Origin: Cristatella mucedo
Taxonomy: Eukaryota; Bryozoa; Phylactolaemata; Cristatellidae
Assembly (NCBI GenBank): GCA_009760855.2
Contig: WPIO01000117.1
Span: forward strand, 842,501 to 906,500
DNA length: 64,000 nucleotides
Direction of reading: 5' to 3'
Shown: piece by piece, positions 50,111-61,845 of the stretch
Position numbering within the stretch: the first letter of the stretch is position 1
Layout of the letters: the number at the start of each line of letters is the position of its first letter
Translations under genes and position numbers: made by a program
The notes under the pieces: model-generated
The model's database searches: none
Told to the model about the DNA's origin: nothing
Seen by the model: the letters and a program-made list of their open reading frames with translations, nothing else

Positions 50111-50290
50111 TAATGGCTCACTAGGTAAGGTGGTTGCTTTTCACGACCTCGGCCCCAAGGTCGTGGGTTCGAATCCTGTGGTGGGCGATCCTTCATCGCC
50201 ACTGCAAGCGGTGGTGATAGCCGTAAAGGCCTTTCTGTCGCTATACAAAAAGAGGCTGTTAAATCAGCTAGTATTTATTTATTTATTTAG
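50105..50290 (+). mobile_element. SINE-B, well preserved
   Basis: AATGGCTCACTAGGTAAGGT GG (box A side), TCGTGGGTTCGAATCC (box B), then GGTGATAGCCGTAAAGGCCT TTCTGTCGCTATACAAA and a TTTA tail (TATTTATTTATTTATTT). The head is tRNA-like, but the tail differs completely from SINE-A. The A-box and B-box regions would act as an internal pol III promoter. Confidence 0.9.
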
Positions 50291-50479
50291 GGAGAGAGAG
50301 AGAGAGAGAAAGAGATTTCGTGGGAGCCAGAGAGAGAGAGAAAGATAGAGAGAGTACTGCTCGGCATTTAGTCTCGTTGCTGATTCATAGCTTGGAGTTA
50401 GCTACAGGGGTTGTGGCGTCCTCCAATTAAATTAGAAAGCACGAGATTATTTCATGGTCTCAAACTTTAACAAGGTGTA

Positions 50480-51290
50480 CTTGGAAAAACGTCTTTGTAA
50501 CTTTCGTACGGCATGACGTCCAGCAGTTCAAAGACCTTGTGCCCCCAAAATGCTCTACCCAGCTTGCTGATTGTGTGCTGGCTTGCACCGGCCTCCACCC
50601 ATTCGACCTCCATCTTGCTTCTTCAGTCACGTGCTCTTGCAGTCCCTTCTCTTAGCCTCTACTCATCTTGCCGTCCGTTGCAATAAATTAAAATATTGGA
50701 GACCAAGCCTTCAGCTCGTATTCGAAGTAAGTCTGTGACTCGAGCGTGGTTATTACTGGCACTGATATTGCATGATTCAAGTCACTCAGCTAGAGAAGCA
50801 TCTATTTCACTCAGCTTTCCACAACTCTCCAGATCTTTATAACTGTTAACGTGCTCTGCGTCCTTACATGTGCATGATTTCGTGAACATTACTAGCCAGA
50901 GATCCGACTAACAGGTGGATATGAGTGTCTTCATATTTGCTTTAGTAAGATATCCTAAGCAAGATAGACGTATGCTTTTCCATGCGTCTACGTGCCACTA
51001 ACCCTTGGTCATTAATTCTCTTACATGGAGTTTTAAAACCTCTTCGCTAATATTTAGTTCTCTTAAGGTGCTCTGCAAACGTTTGTTTTTATTTTCATTT
51101 TCATTTACCATCCGGCTTTCGTTCGCATCCCATCTCTTCTGACTCTTGTTTCTTACTTGTTCCGCAATCCAACTTGAAATTCCTCGGAGATTGTGCGTAG
51201 AGTTACTATGGTCCCGCATCTTGGAACTCACTACCGACTGACATCATATTATCTCTTTATTTGACAACCTGTAGAAATTAGCCTAATACC
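50480..51290 (+). mobile_element. Possible decayed LINE relic
   Basis: Near 51190 a frame gives GDCA...YYGPASWNSLPTDI, matching the L2 reverse-transcriptase end (GDRAFS.YGP..WNSLP..IR). Upstream GTGTGCTGGCTTGCACCGGC CTCCACCCA may be the HWLP region. There is no family tail, so it would be another subfamily. Confidence 0.35.
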
Positions 51291-53389
51291 TAACAGTTCC
51301 AGCCAGTCTTTGCTCTGTTCGAGTTATTTTTTTATGCTTGGCTTTTGATTTCCCGTGCCTAATGAAACTGTGCTAGTCGAAGTACTAGCCGAGGGCAATC
51401 GCCGAACGCTTATTTCATTCAGCCCCAGACCAGCAGTCTTTTTTCCTGTGTGCTTTGCTCAGGTGTGCTTATTGTGAGTAACAGTTACTTACCGGGATCT
51501 AACTAATCGCCAACTAACCAGCGAGTCTTTTTCGTGCATTAGCACGCCTCTACGGAAATAAGGATGTGTACTCGCTTATAAATTAAACAGTTTTACAGCA
51601 ATTCTATAGTGCACCTTAATTCTCAGGCCGGTCCCTTCTGATTAGGGGTAGGCGGTAGGAAATAATTTTTTTTTAATTTCCCGCTTTGAATAGGGTAATT
51701 CAAGCAATTGTGGCCGTCCCGCTTAGTTCTCGGATGGACCCGCCGCACAGGCCAATTCGAGATGGGAGTTATTCCCCCCCCCCGGTGAGGCATAAGTGCA
51801 CGCGCCGCGGCTTTCGTCCATCGTCTTTCGTCATCGGCCACGAGTCTCGGGCGGCTTGAGAGCCTCTCCGAAGCGTGCCGCCAAGCTGACCTCGCCGCGC
51901 CGAAGGTCGGCGATCGTTGCCTGCACGTGACGCGCTCATATTTCGCACGTATCGTTGGCAGCGTGCACCCCATCCGAGGATCCGAGTATGTAGCGCAGGC
52001 GTGCAAGCGCAGCACGCGCGCGCGTGTACTCCGTTCTAGCTCCGTGGCCTTATCGTAGCGGCTGCGGCCACACCTTCATTTTCGCGGTATCTAATATACG
52101 TATGCAAGTGGCTATTTTAATTTATTTCGGCTTCACCTAGCGATTTGGAGCTTCGCTAACGACGTTTTGGTTTGGCTCTTTCGGTTCGCCACGTGTAACT
52201 GTCAGCGTACGGATGATTCATCAGGTAGATAGATTGCAGAGAGAGAAAGAGAGCCCTGGGCTGAGTCGGCTGGCTGAGCTTCGCGCTTCCGTCTGCACTT
52301 TGACTCTGTTCGCAAACAGTTCGCTAAAACTCTGTCACTTTAAAGATAAATAGCTTGCGTTCGTATAAGATAACGTCCACTAGTGACATTTGTTGATGAT
52401 AATATAAGGTTTGGTAGGACACACGGTTGCACAGCAGTGTGCTGCTCTAAGTCACCTACGTAAGGTAATACATTTGGGAAGGGGAGATAACTATGTCAGG
52501 TGAGAAGTTATGCAACAGAAGCCTCCGGACACATCTTCAATCACTGCATGCCTCGCACAAGAAGAGAGTCAGCCTTCATCATATCAAGGCTTACAAGTTG
52601 ATAATTTGACCAGCTAGTAGACGATGGATTCAGCACACTTCACGTTTTAAAAGGTGCTATGATTTAATTCAAGCCAGCAACACTGGAAAGATTTTGAGTT
52701 GTTCAACTTTTTGAGTTAAAATCGGAGGGATTACAATACCTTCTTTACTTACGATAGTTGCTGTGCTACAAGCACAGTCTCGGGAGCATTTGACCTGTAG
52801 AGACAGAATATGCATAGGATGGGACGAGCTTCAGAAGGAGCTGTATCTACTCGTCATCGTGCTTCAATATATTTGACATCGTTGTGCAGCGGAAAGTGCT
52901 GGAACTCGGGCGGTCGAGCGCCTCGTGGCTCTCGCCTGGACGCTGCGCGAACTCGCCTCCCGCTCGCTTGATCGGCCTTCGTGAACGCGGCTCGGCAGCC
53001 TTCCATTTTCTGAGGCAGCACTTGCAGCGGTCTGCCACATCGCCGACATAAGCACCTTCGCGTGAAACTGACGAAAAGACGGGCGCGCTAACCCGAGCTT
53101 CTAGCGAAACTGTGTACGTTCACGCCATGCTTGAGTGCTTGTTGGAAGCGGCTTTACCCATCGAACGGGTTCACTTGTGGCCGCTAGTAGTAGATCCGGT
53201 TTCTGTTGATTGCACGGTCGGCAGAGAAGCTGACTTTACTAAGGCGGCGCTGGGTGCGGTGGCGCTGCGACCATCAGAGCCTGCTCGCCATCGGTCGCCA
53301 GGACCTCGGCTTTCTTTTCGAGGCTTCGCAAGCGCAAGCATCGCTCCGCGTGCGCCGGGCTCGGCAGGCCGATCGAATTCGTTGCCCAG

Positions 53390-53524
53390 GCGATGACGAG
53401 GACGGCTCGAGCGGCGACGACGGTGAGAGATCGCAGACCGACAAGCCGCCGTCATGCGGGGATTACGTGTCTCACTATGTGTCCATCGTTTGGAAGATCC
53501 TCTTCGCCTTCGTGCCTCCCACGG
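53390..53524 (+). CDS. SLC8A: NCX exon J: acidic stretch and TM6
   Basis: Residues 737-782. Acceptor TTCGTTGCCCAG|GC, donor CCCACGG|GTGAGT (phase 1). An acidic run GDDEDGSSGDDGE is followed by PPSCGDYVSHYV and the hydrophobic SIVWKILFAFVPPT (768-781), matching the start of the C-terminal membrane half of NCX. The cysteine of PPSC is conserved in the family. A minisatellite-like tract follows the donor within 100 bp. Confidence 0.95.
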
Positions 53525-53619
53525 GTGAGTTGCCGGACGGACGTTTACGACGGCTCGCTAGCAGAGCGACAATCGAAGGCTCTCAGGCACTGGGAAGAGG
53601 CTGCAGCGGTCACGCTGCT

Positions 53620-53770
53620 GACACGATGCATTGCTTGCGCTACGTTGCTTGCATTGCTGACATGCCGCGTTGCTTGCATTGATGAGACGCTGCGTTGAGC
53701 AAGTTCTTGGCTTGCTACTTTAGTTGCATTGATGAGACGCTACGTTGCTGGCACTGCTGACATGCCACTG
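53620..53770. repeat. Minisatellite-like tract
   Basis: GCATTGATGAGACGCT, ACGTTGCTTGCATTGCTGAC and CACTGCTGACATGCC recur in varied order (for example CATTGATGAGACGCTGCGTT and CATTGATGAGACGCTACGTT). It is an irregular tandem repeat of about 25-60-bp units just past exon J. Confidence 0.75.
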
Positions 53771-54449
53771 CTTGAATGACTTTCGCTGCTTACAGCTCAT
53801 GGTGCTTTTGCAGTTTGCCGCAGCCGATATTGAAAGAAGGCGGTGGGTCGTTAGATTTGTGTGGATCAAAAAGATTGTTATTCGTTATGCTCCTGGCACG
53901 CATTTGAGACGCGTAGACGTTAAAGCTCGTCGATTACCCTAGTGTTCCGGACAATGGCTACTGGGGGTGATTGTTTTTGGGATCAGCGTCGTACCTTCGT
54001 CGCGCAGAGCGAAGAAGGATGCAAACGATCCGGCAAGCGAGGTTGCTTTGCTTTAATGATCCGGGCTTTCAACGTCGTCGTGACCTCGGGCCTGAACCAC
54101 ATAAGTAAGCTTCTATCGCTAAGTCACGCCGGAATATCGGAGGCTCCCGAATCAGTTTTTTTTGAGCGTTCGAAAGAGCAGCCTAGCAATCGGTGGATGT
54201 GCGTTGGCCGTCCGTTGGGCAAACGAGCGACCGCAAAGCTGCTGTTGGAAGTTGCTGGCCAGCAGGCCTGGCCGAGGATTGCTGCCCTAGCCAGATTGCC
54301 GGCCTGATCCCTGCCCGAAGCGCTAGAAAGTGACTTGGCTAGCTCTGCGAGACCCTGCGAGCTGCTAGCGAGCAGAGTTCAAGCGACTGGACATGTCTGG
54401 CCCAGCTGGACTGAAACTCGAATAGACCTGGGCCGCACACCTCTCACCA

Positions 54450-54598
54450 GCCTCCCTATTTCGGCACAGTGGTAAAGCACACGCCTTGAACCACCGAGGT
54501 CTTGAGCTCGAGCCCTGAGATATTTGAAGCACCTGGATACATACTAAGTTCTCGTAAGGTCTTAGGGTGCTATGCAAATGAATTATATATAAATACAT
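54450..54598 (+). mobile_element. SINE-A
   Basis: GGCACAGTGGTAAAGCAC, GAGCTCGAGCCC, and the tail TACTAAGTTCTCGTAAGGTC TTAGGGTGCTATGCAAATGA ATT. The spacing in the tail is expanded by a few bases. Confidence 0.75.
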
Positions 54599-54599
54599 T

Positions 54600-55400
54600 A
54601 ACAGTCATACCTTTGATAAAGCACCTCAGAGAACTCAATCTCTTTCTAGGCGCTTTATATTTGCTACAAAGGAAAGACGATCGAATTGTTAGTGGTAGAA
54701 TGCTCGATGAACAACATGAATAGCGTAGTTAGTGGTGACATGCGTAGGGTCAGCTTGCAAGTGTGGTTAGTGGCAGCATGCACAATGTCAGCACGCATAA
54801 GCACACAAAGAAAGAATCACGGGACCCACTTAATTCTGTCCTCCATAGATGCATTTTAGTTTCTTTTTAAATGTTGAAAAGTCTGGAGATGCGACGCAGG
54901 TTGGGAGTGAGTTCCAGACTTTGGGAGCATAGGAACTAAAGGCACGATCTCCAAAGGATTTGAGGTGTGTACGAGGTATAGGTAAGCAGTTAGTTTTTGA
55001 AAATCGGACGGTACGGCGCTTAGCCTGGTGGGAGAGAAGATCTGATAGGCCGGTTGGAGCCCAAGAATGAAGGGACCTGAAAGTGAGTGACAAAACCTTG
55101 AAGTCGATGCGTTGCCTGACTGTGGCCCAGTGCATGTTAGCGAGAAGTGGTGTGGCAACAGCGAAGCTCACAACAGACAAGCCTACCTGCAGAGTTTTGC
55201 ACAAGCTATAAGCGACTTAGTGCACAGGCCGGTAGTCCAGCAAACAGAGAGTTACAGAAGTCAAGACGGGATGTCACAAATGCATGGGCAAATACATGAC
55301 TTGACTGTGGAATTGATGTAGTCGTACAATGAAAGATCACTTCGGAACTTGATACCTAGATTTCGTGCAGATTCAATTGGAAATATGCTGGTAGATTCAA
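54600..55400 (-). mobile_element. L2-like LINE 3' fragment, minus strand
   Basis: Inverse tail (TTTGATAAAGCACCTCAGAG), 3'UTR and a frame reading WATVRQRIDFKVLSLTFRSL, then GLSDLLSHQAKRRTVRFSKT and GDRAFSSYAPKVWNSLP. This is the reverse-transcriptase C-terminus of L2-type LINEs. The best-read protein fragment of this family on the minus strand. It begins right after a SINE-A copy. Confidence 0.9.
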
Positions 55401-55403
55401 CGT

Positions 55404-55404
<1 letters not shown>

Positions 55405-55438
<34 letters not shown>

Positions 55439-55441
55439 TTA

Positions 55442-55483
<42 letters not shown>

Positions 55484-55575
55484 TATGTGTGTATTCATAT
55501 TTATGTAAACATATATATATATTTGTATATATTTTTCTATATATGTACATGTATATATATGTATGCATGTATATT
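55405..55575. repeat. (TA)n array with TTTA
   Basis: Two blocks of uninterrupted TA joined by GTATTTATTTATTTATTTA, then irregular TATGTA sequence. Confidence 0.95.
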
Positions 55576-55614
55576 ATATCTACATGCCCTTGATTGAGGC
55601 GGTAGTGAAAGAGC

Positions 55615-55765
55615 AGACCTTTAAAGACCGAAGTTAAATCGAATGCATTTGATGATCGTGGTCGTGGGCTCCAACCATGCGGCATGTGTAAAGCACCTGA
55701 ATTGACACTAAGTTCTCCCAGGGCGCTATAAATGTGAATTGTATTTATTTATTATTTATTTAGTC
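55615..55765 (+). mobile_element. SINE-A, partial
   Basis: GTCGTGGGCTCCAACCATGC (box B decayed) and the tail ACACTAAGTTCTCCCAGGGC GCTATAAATGTGAATT with a TTTA tail. The head is poorly kept. Confidence 0.72.
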
Positions 55766-56263
55766 ACCGAAAGCCACCATGAGCAGCCGTCGATGGTATT
55801 CTAGGTAGGGGTGCATTCAATTTGTGCCTCCACAAAAAGCCTGAAGCTGACGAGGCCATCGAGAAGCCAGCGATAATAAGATTCGAACGGGTCCCGTGCT
55901 GATTGACGTGCTGTCGTGCTGCTTTAGAGCACACGCACGAAACCCCTAAAAAGGAAAGATGGCGGCGGCATTACTTAAGTGGAGCAGTCAAGTTGTAGCA
56001 CACCGCCTGCACGAGTAGAACCCTCCGTTGTGCTGCTGTTGCTGCTTCGCTCTGTGCTTCAAAAGGATAATTAGAAGAAGAACTCACTGGCAGCTCATCG
56101 TGTCAGCCTGGGTTTAGCTCGCTGTTTGAGCTACTGGGAGGCCCCGCTAGATGCCGATTGTCGCGTGCTTCAAGACTGGAACGATGATGCTGCTGCCAAT
56201 GCTTCTGCTGCTGCTCGTTTGCTAGAGCATTGCACGTGACCTATGCTGACTGAATTCGTTCAG

Positions 56264-56422
56264 ATTACTTCGGCGGCTGGCTGTGTTTCGTCGTATCCAT
56301 CATTGTAATTGGCTTTCTTACTGCTATCATCGGAGACCTGGCCAACCACTTCGGCTGCACAATCGGTCTTAAAGACTCGGTGACAGCCATTTCTTTTGTG
56401 GCTCTGGGCACTAGTCTGCCTG
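56264..56422 (+). CDS. SLC8A: NCX exon K: TM7 and alpha-2 repeat (first part)
   Basis: Residues 782-835. Acceptor GAATTCGTTCAG|AT, donor CTGCCTG|GTAAGT, which is close to consensus. The membrane segment GGWLCFVVSIIVIGFLTAII (785-804) leads into DLANHFGCTIGLKDSVTAIS and FVALGTSLP. This is the alpha-2 repeat, whose Asp of LKDS and following Thr/Ser residues form the Na+/Ca2+ sites together with alpha-1. The intron falls inside the alpha-2 motif between GTSLP and DTFAS. Confidence 0.97.
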
Positions 56423-56699
56423 GTAAGTCGATAGTTGTATAGGTGATTACGCTACATTGCTAACGAAGAGGGATTGAATGCCTGTATTTGTGTTAGTCCT
56501 AGCAATGATAATTTCCCGTGGCTGGTTAGGTCTACTCCGGCATCTTCTACAAGGCTAATTAGCTACTTAATTAGGTGTTGAGCAATATAATCACGTGTGC
56601 TTCTCGAGCAAGATTGCAGGCGGCTTAGTTCCAATGGAGCGCACGTATGAAGACTCTAGCATAATTGACCACTTTAAAGAACCATCATTTTTTAAAAGC

Positions 56700-57205
56700 T
56701 TAATATTAATATTAAAAATAAATTTGCATAGCGCCCTCAGTGAACCGAATCTTTTTTAGGCTGTTTACAGATGGTATACAGAAATTAGCAAATGATCGAT
56801 GGTAACATCCAAAAGCAGCAGGCATAGTGAAAAAGTTACACTAACACACGGAAAAGATCTCAAAGACCCACCAAATGCTGCAATAGATCCGTGCACTTAA
56901 AGCTTTTTTAAATATTGTCAGTCAGAGGACATTGCGACATGCGTCGGTTGCGAGTTCCAGGCTTTGGGAGCATAGGAACTAAAGGCACGGTCTCCAACGG
57001 TTTTGATTTTCGCATGAGATATGGCTCAACGATTCGTGTCGGAAAAGCAGATTCTACGATTCTTCGCCTGATGGTACGATGCTTAGCCTGGCGTGGCGTG
57101 GCCGTAGTTCTGATAGGTAGGTTGGAACCAGAGACGGAAAGGACCTAAGAGTAAGTGGCCTTGAACCTTTAAGTCTGCTTGATTGGGAGCCAGAGCATGC
57201 CCTTA
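56700..57205 (-). mobile_element. L2-like LINE 3' fragment, minus strand
   Basis: GCATAGCGCCCTCAGTGAAC, GCGAGTTCCAGGCTTTGGGA GCATAGGAACTAAAGGCACG, GTCTCCAACGG and TTGATTGGGAGCCAGAGCAT follow the family order. Confidence 0.85.
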
Positions 57206-58067
57206 AGAATTATGGCTGCGATTAGCGGCTGAGCTCAGCCGCTAATCCACCTAATCCAATCCATCCAGCTAATCCATCTAATCCATCGCTAATCCGTAAG
57301 CCATCTAGGGGGGCTCCCCCCCTAGAGCGGGGCAGCGAGGTGGGCCGCCCCCTATTCCTTCGTCCACAGTGACCTTGTCTTGTTTCCTGTCCGTCCACAG
57401 TAGGGGAGCTGTTCAATGCTGCAGCGTGTGGTGTAGGCAGGTGCAAGCGACTTGGCTCCAAGGAGTCAACTAGTCTTCACGTGCATGCTCCTTCCTTTAC
57501 AGCGTATGCAGTGTGCTTATATAGAGATTTAGTTCTCGGCGTGAGAGTCACGGATGTCTTGTCATTAATATCGGCTCTGTTCTCGCCATTATCGGCACGG
57601 TTTGCTTGATTGGGATATCCTTCCGGCTCCGGCAGCATTTAGTCTGGCTGGTTCTCTCTGGGGGGGGGAGGGAGGGCCAGGGGCCACCACTATGCGACAT
57701 GGAGCAGGGAAAACCGTCCACTGGAGCAGTACATCGGTCCTTTTACTTGAGTCTCTCAGTCACTGCCCACGGAATGGAAGCCGCTATATGGACCGATGCA
57801 AGCGGAGGCGGAAGCGGTAACCATCGACTTGCCGTAGCATTATTTTGGTGAACAGCCAAGACAGCCAGGGTGAAGCTGATTAGTCGAAAATGACCTAGCA
57901 CCACCCTTACCCAAGCGACACCCAGTACTATCCAGGCGACACCCACACTACCCGAGTGACACATCGAGAATGGTACAAAGCCAAAGGCGGACCAGTGAAA
58001 CGTAAACTTGTTCTACTCTGTGGTAATGGCAAACGAAGGCTAAAGAAAATGGATTGCATTGAGTCTT

Positions 58068-58400
58068 TATAATAATAATAATAATAATAATAATGCACTT
58101 GATAAAGCGCTCTCAGAGAACTCAAATCTCTCTCTAGGCGCTTTACTGTGCATGCTGCCACCAACCACATTTGCATGCTGACCCTGTGCATGTCACCCAT
58201 AACCATGTTATTCATTCTGTTTGTTTGTCAAGCATAATTTTTACTCACCATTCAATTGCATTTCCCTTTGCAGCAAATGTAAAGCGCTTAGAGAGAGATT
58301 GAGTTCTCTGAGGGCGCTTTATCAAGTGTATTATTATTATTATTATTACATTTGCTACAAAGGGAAATGCAATTGAATGGTGAGTAGTATCATGTCTTTA
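58068..58400. mobile_element. Nest of LINE 3' tails in alternating orientation
   Basis: 58068-58146 is an inverse tail (AATAATAAT..., CTTGATAAAGCGCTCTCAGA). 58147-58347 is a + strand 3'UTR, stem-loop and ATT tail. 58348-58395 is again inverse (CATTTGCTACAAAGGGAAAT GCAATTGAATGG). The three pieces abut without unique sequence. Confidence 0.87.
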
Positions 58401-58789
58401 ACGTTCACTGCAAAGTTAATATGCCGATAAATTGCTGTACAGCTATTTTTGGACTGCCATCGAGTTACTAGCTGTACGGATCAAAATGTAATACGATCTC
58501 GATATTCTTTGAGCCTGAAATCTGTGTGCCCGACGGATTGTTGCGACTGCATTATTTAGCAGGAGTACAGTTTACCCTAAGCCAGCAGCCTAAGCGGCTA
58601 GAAAATATTGTCCTTGACTACTGTGCTGTCGAGTAATTTACTTGTTTAGAGTCATTCGCCGATTTTCTGAGCATTTAGGGGATACAGGGGACGGACGATT
58701 ACAGACCAATGCCAATCTCCACCTTCAGCTTTGAAGGCGGTCCCTTCGAGTGGCACGGCACCTTAGACTGCATGCAGCTGGTCGTCACA

Positions 58790-59110
58790 ATTTGAAGGAT
58801 AGCTTGAGACCCAAATCGAGTTAATGGTAGTGGAAAGTATCTCCATCTGTAACTCCACAAAGCTATAAAGACTATACGGGTGTTACGTAAGAGGGTTTTG
58901 TGTAGGGCACTCATAGCCTCGGCGGCTTTCGGTACGCATTCGTAGTCCACAAAATGTCGAAAGGCAACTGACTCCTGCAAGCTGACGTCAGAGGCAAGAA
59001 GTAAAATGATTTAACATATCCTACTGCTGCGGGTGGGATCAAATATGACTTCGTAATTTTAGGCGCGTGCAGACATATCTGTCAGTAATTTCATTACGCC
59101 ACAAAGACTA
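58790..59110 (-). mobile_element. Two SINE-C-like units
   Basis: On the minus strand, unit 1 reads TAGTCTTTATAGCTTTGTGG AGTTACAGATGGAGATAC. Unit 2, about 235 bp away, reads TAGTCTTTGTGGCGTAATGA AATTACTGACAGATATG. Each is followed by a weak box B-like block. Similar sequence occurs at 32.09 kb. The family is tentative. Confidence 0.4.
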
Positions 59111-59477
59111 AGTGAATGCAATGCATTAAATTTTGCTACTGCTCACTGAAAGCCAATGTGGCTTTCAGTGCACACTCGGTAGCCAACAGATTTCACCTCA
59201 CCTGCAGAGAAAAAGCGAGAAGCATAGCCGGGTCACTAGGGCGGTCGAGGCAGTCGGTAGTATGGACGTAGCAGCGAAGGATTACAAGAAATGCTGTGCC
59301 AGAGTTTGCTGCAAATGAGAGTGTGTCACTAAGGCTTCCGTGACCCGACAAATGCTGCCGATAAAATCAGGCCGATAAATTCGTGACGTTACAATTACAA
59401 TAAAATTACGATCGACAAAGACGCGATTAAAAGTGCAATGTAATGATATCATTTAAACCAAGTAGCACGTAATGCTA

Positions 59478-59668
59478 CGCATTGAAATTTCATATCAAGT
59501 CTCACTAAAATCATATTTAATTTCAATGCCAATAAGTTCGCTATTGTAAAAACTTGAGGAAAATCGAAATGGAGTAATGTCATAACAAACTTCAGCAACT
59601 TATAAATGTGTGCATTGAAATGTCATACCAAGACTCAATAAAATCATATTTAATGGAAATGTCAATAT
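59478..59668. repeat. Direct duplication of about 55 bp
   Basis: GCATTGAAATTTCATATCAA GTCTCACTAAAATCATATTT and GCATTGAAATGTCATACCAA GACTCAATAAAATCATATTT, spaced by about 135 bp. Confidence 0.85.
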
Positions 59669-60307
59669 TATAAGATACTACGTGCAAATAGCTTTAGGAT
59701 AACAACCATTATATGCAGAAGAAATCACAGCAAGGTGAGTGGATAGTTGAACATATGTAGACTTGCTGGCTATTCGTCGGCGTGAATTTGTCGATAATCA
59801 ACTAGATATTTTGTCGGTGCACAGTTGTCCATGGCGATTGTTTCGGTGAACTCTCGGGCTTCTACGACATCTAAATCATAACATCAAGCGTTTTTAATTG
59901 GCTCCTAGGAGAACCTAATCTCTATCCAGGAGCTTAACGGCTCGCAGCAAGAGGAGCAATAACACAAAAACCGCGATCGAGTTAAAAACCCACGTGCTAT
60001 GTGTCATGCTGAGCGAAAGCTGGTGCGTCTTCAGCAAGCAGACTCCAGCTCTGCTTTCCAGCGCTTTGCAAGAGTACGAATGCTGTGACAAGAATACGAA
60101 CGGGTGCAGCTGTGCCGCCTTCGACTGTTGAATTAGTGACCGCAGTAGGTGCAGTGAGGTTGACAATTTTGCGGCAGGGCCAATATGTGAGCAGTCTGCC
60201 CGTCCTGAAGTTTTCGCTTTTCACGCGAGCAGATCTGACGTCCGGCTCAGGCGACTGTTTGTCAGCGTCACGCAAGGTCTTTTTCCTTCCGATTCGATGA
60301 ATAGGAA

Positions 60308-60500
60308 ATCCGTAATGGCTCACTAGGTAAGACGGTAGCTTTTCACGACCCCGGCCCCGACGTCGTGGGTTCGAATCTTGTGGTGGGCCATCCTTTATCG
60401 CCACTGCGAGCGGTGGTGATAGCCGTCAACGCTCTTCTGTCGCTATACAAAAGAGGCTGTTAAATCAGCTAGTATATTAACTATTATTTTTTACTATACT
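60308..60500 (+). mobile_element. SINE-B
   Basis: GTAATGGCTCACTAGGTAAG, GTCGTGGGTTCGAATCTTGT and GGTGATAGCCGTCAACGCTC TTCTGTCGCTATACAAA. Nearly identical to the copy at 50.1 kb, including GTTAAATCAGCTAGTAT at the end. Confidence 0.9.
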
Positions 60501-61749
60501 AGTATTTTTTTAATATTGTCCGATAGAATAGTGACGCTTTTTGAGTAAGTTGAGGCGGATGGTCAAATTACCAAAAATCATTCAATCGCGTTGGCGTGCT
60601 AAGCTGTTGGTGCCATCACAGACGCAGTTCATTCGTCTTTGCACTAATTACCTTTGGCCGCTCTGGCACAGCTCTCGTAACGGCGTTAGTCCTTGCCAAC
60701 TTTCGATCAATACCGGCGACTGACGCACTGAACCACAAGGGACAGGGCTAGCGGCTTCACGCGTGCAGCACCCAGGTATGCCGACAGGTAGGTAGCGGCA
60801 CACGGCAGCAAAGATGAGCACCCACACCTTACCATACTCATACCTTACCCACACCTTAGGCTCAACAGTTCATATCAATAGCCAATAGGGAGATCTATTC
60901 AAAAGTGACGACGGGTTACAGACGTCCATGATAAGCCAGGCGTACACCAGCTCTCCTAAAGCATCCAGAGCGCCACTGAAATGCCGACCAAATGTAAGGC
61001 TTCGGGCGCAGCTCGCGCCGGTCTCGAATGCTAGGGGCTCAGCTCACTGCCTATTACATGGCTGGAGCTGTTTTATCACCTAACCGTACAATGTGGTATG
61101 ACGGTTACCTAGTCTGTATAATTAAGGAACCGGGAATAATGTCTCGGCGATCATGATCCAGCTGAGCTTTCACCGTTTCGGAGCTCAGCCTGCAGTGGGC
61201 TATTTCCTGATTTTTACAGGAATGCCTTCTGGGTGTACGTAGTTTTTGCATACCTGTCCGTGAAGACTTTTGTTGGACATATTCTGATAGTCTCAGTGGT
61301 ACAGTTCTCCGCCTCCAGCCCTGTGGCTCGGCCATCATCATAGTAATGATCATTTAGCCTCTACTATCTGCAAGCTATCATGTCTTACTCCCTGCTTTGG
61401 TGACGTACAGACGCTTCGCAGAAGCTTCGGTTTCAGTCAGGAGGCTATTTAGATCCCTGTAAGCCCTTCTGCAGAACCTCGGCACTACCTCAAGCGGTGG
61501 CTGTGCGTTCAGCGCTACCCAGCTGTGCAAGCTGCTCGGATTTTGTCTGCTAAGACGTGCGACTGAGTTTTGGAGACACGAACACTCGACTTGGCCCCTT
61601 CGACGTCGCCCCCTCACGTCCAGCAGAAATGCGAAATGAAAATGATGAGCATTAGCACCAGCCAGCGCCCTGTGCCAAGCTGACCTGGGTAAATGTTTCG
61701 ACACCATCTTGCGTTCGTCCATCTACTCTTGCGACTCTTCTCTTTCCAG

Positions 61750-61845
61750 ATACGTTTGCGAGCAAGGTGGCGGCTATAAATGACGAATTCGCAGACTCCT
61801 CCATCGGAAATGTCACCGGTAGCAACGCCGTCAACGTATTTCTGG
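61750..61845 (+). CDS. SLC8A: NCX exon L: alpha-2 repeat (second part)
   Basis: Residues 835-867. A strong acceptor CTTCTCTTTCCAG|AT completes the Asp of P-D-T; donor TTTCTGG|GTAGGT, phase 1. It encodes [20 protein letters not shown] and [11 protein letters not shown], the most conserved C-terminal signature of NCX. All residues expected of a working transporter are present. Confidence 0.97.

Larger units (their letters stand above)
49541..53389. other. Intron between NCX exons I and J
   Basis: Starts with short CT runs. It holds the AT/GA array (49.85-50.10 kb), a SINE-B (50.1 kb) and a possible LINE relic (50.5-51.3 kb). 51.3-53.39 kb is CpG-rich unique sequence with a C9-10 run near 51.77 kb and nothing else recognised. 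Confidence 0.85.
53525..56263. other. Intron between NCX exons J and K
   Basis: Holds a minisatellite-like tract (53.62-53.77 kb), two SINE-A copies, a long minus-strand LINE fragment and a TA array. 53.8-54.4 and 55.77-56.26 kb are without recognised features. Confidence 0.85.
56423..61749. other. Intron between NCX exons K and L
   Basis: Holds a minus-strand LINE fragment, an inverted LINE-tail nest at 58.07-58.4 kb, two SINE-C-like units, a direct duplication (59.48-59.67 kb) and a SINE-B. 57.2-58.0 kb has only a TAATCCA-like short tract (57240-57295) and a G6/C7 hairpin (57305-57325). 60.5-61.7 kb shows nothing recognised. Confidence 0.85.

Noticed and set aside
50105-50290. Functional tRNA gene
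   Set aside because: The box A/B-like head is part of a dispersed SINE with a shared tail, and no full cloverleaf with acceptor stem was found.
51623-52015. 130-codon minus-strand frame
   Set aside because: GC-rich intronic sequence with a homopolymer C run; no similarity or splice support.
57240-57295. Telomere-like TAATCC repeat
   Set aside because: Irregular, about 50 bp, and not a known animal telomere unit.
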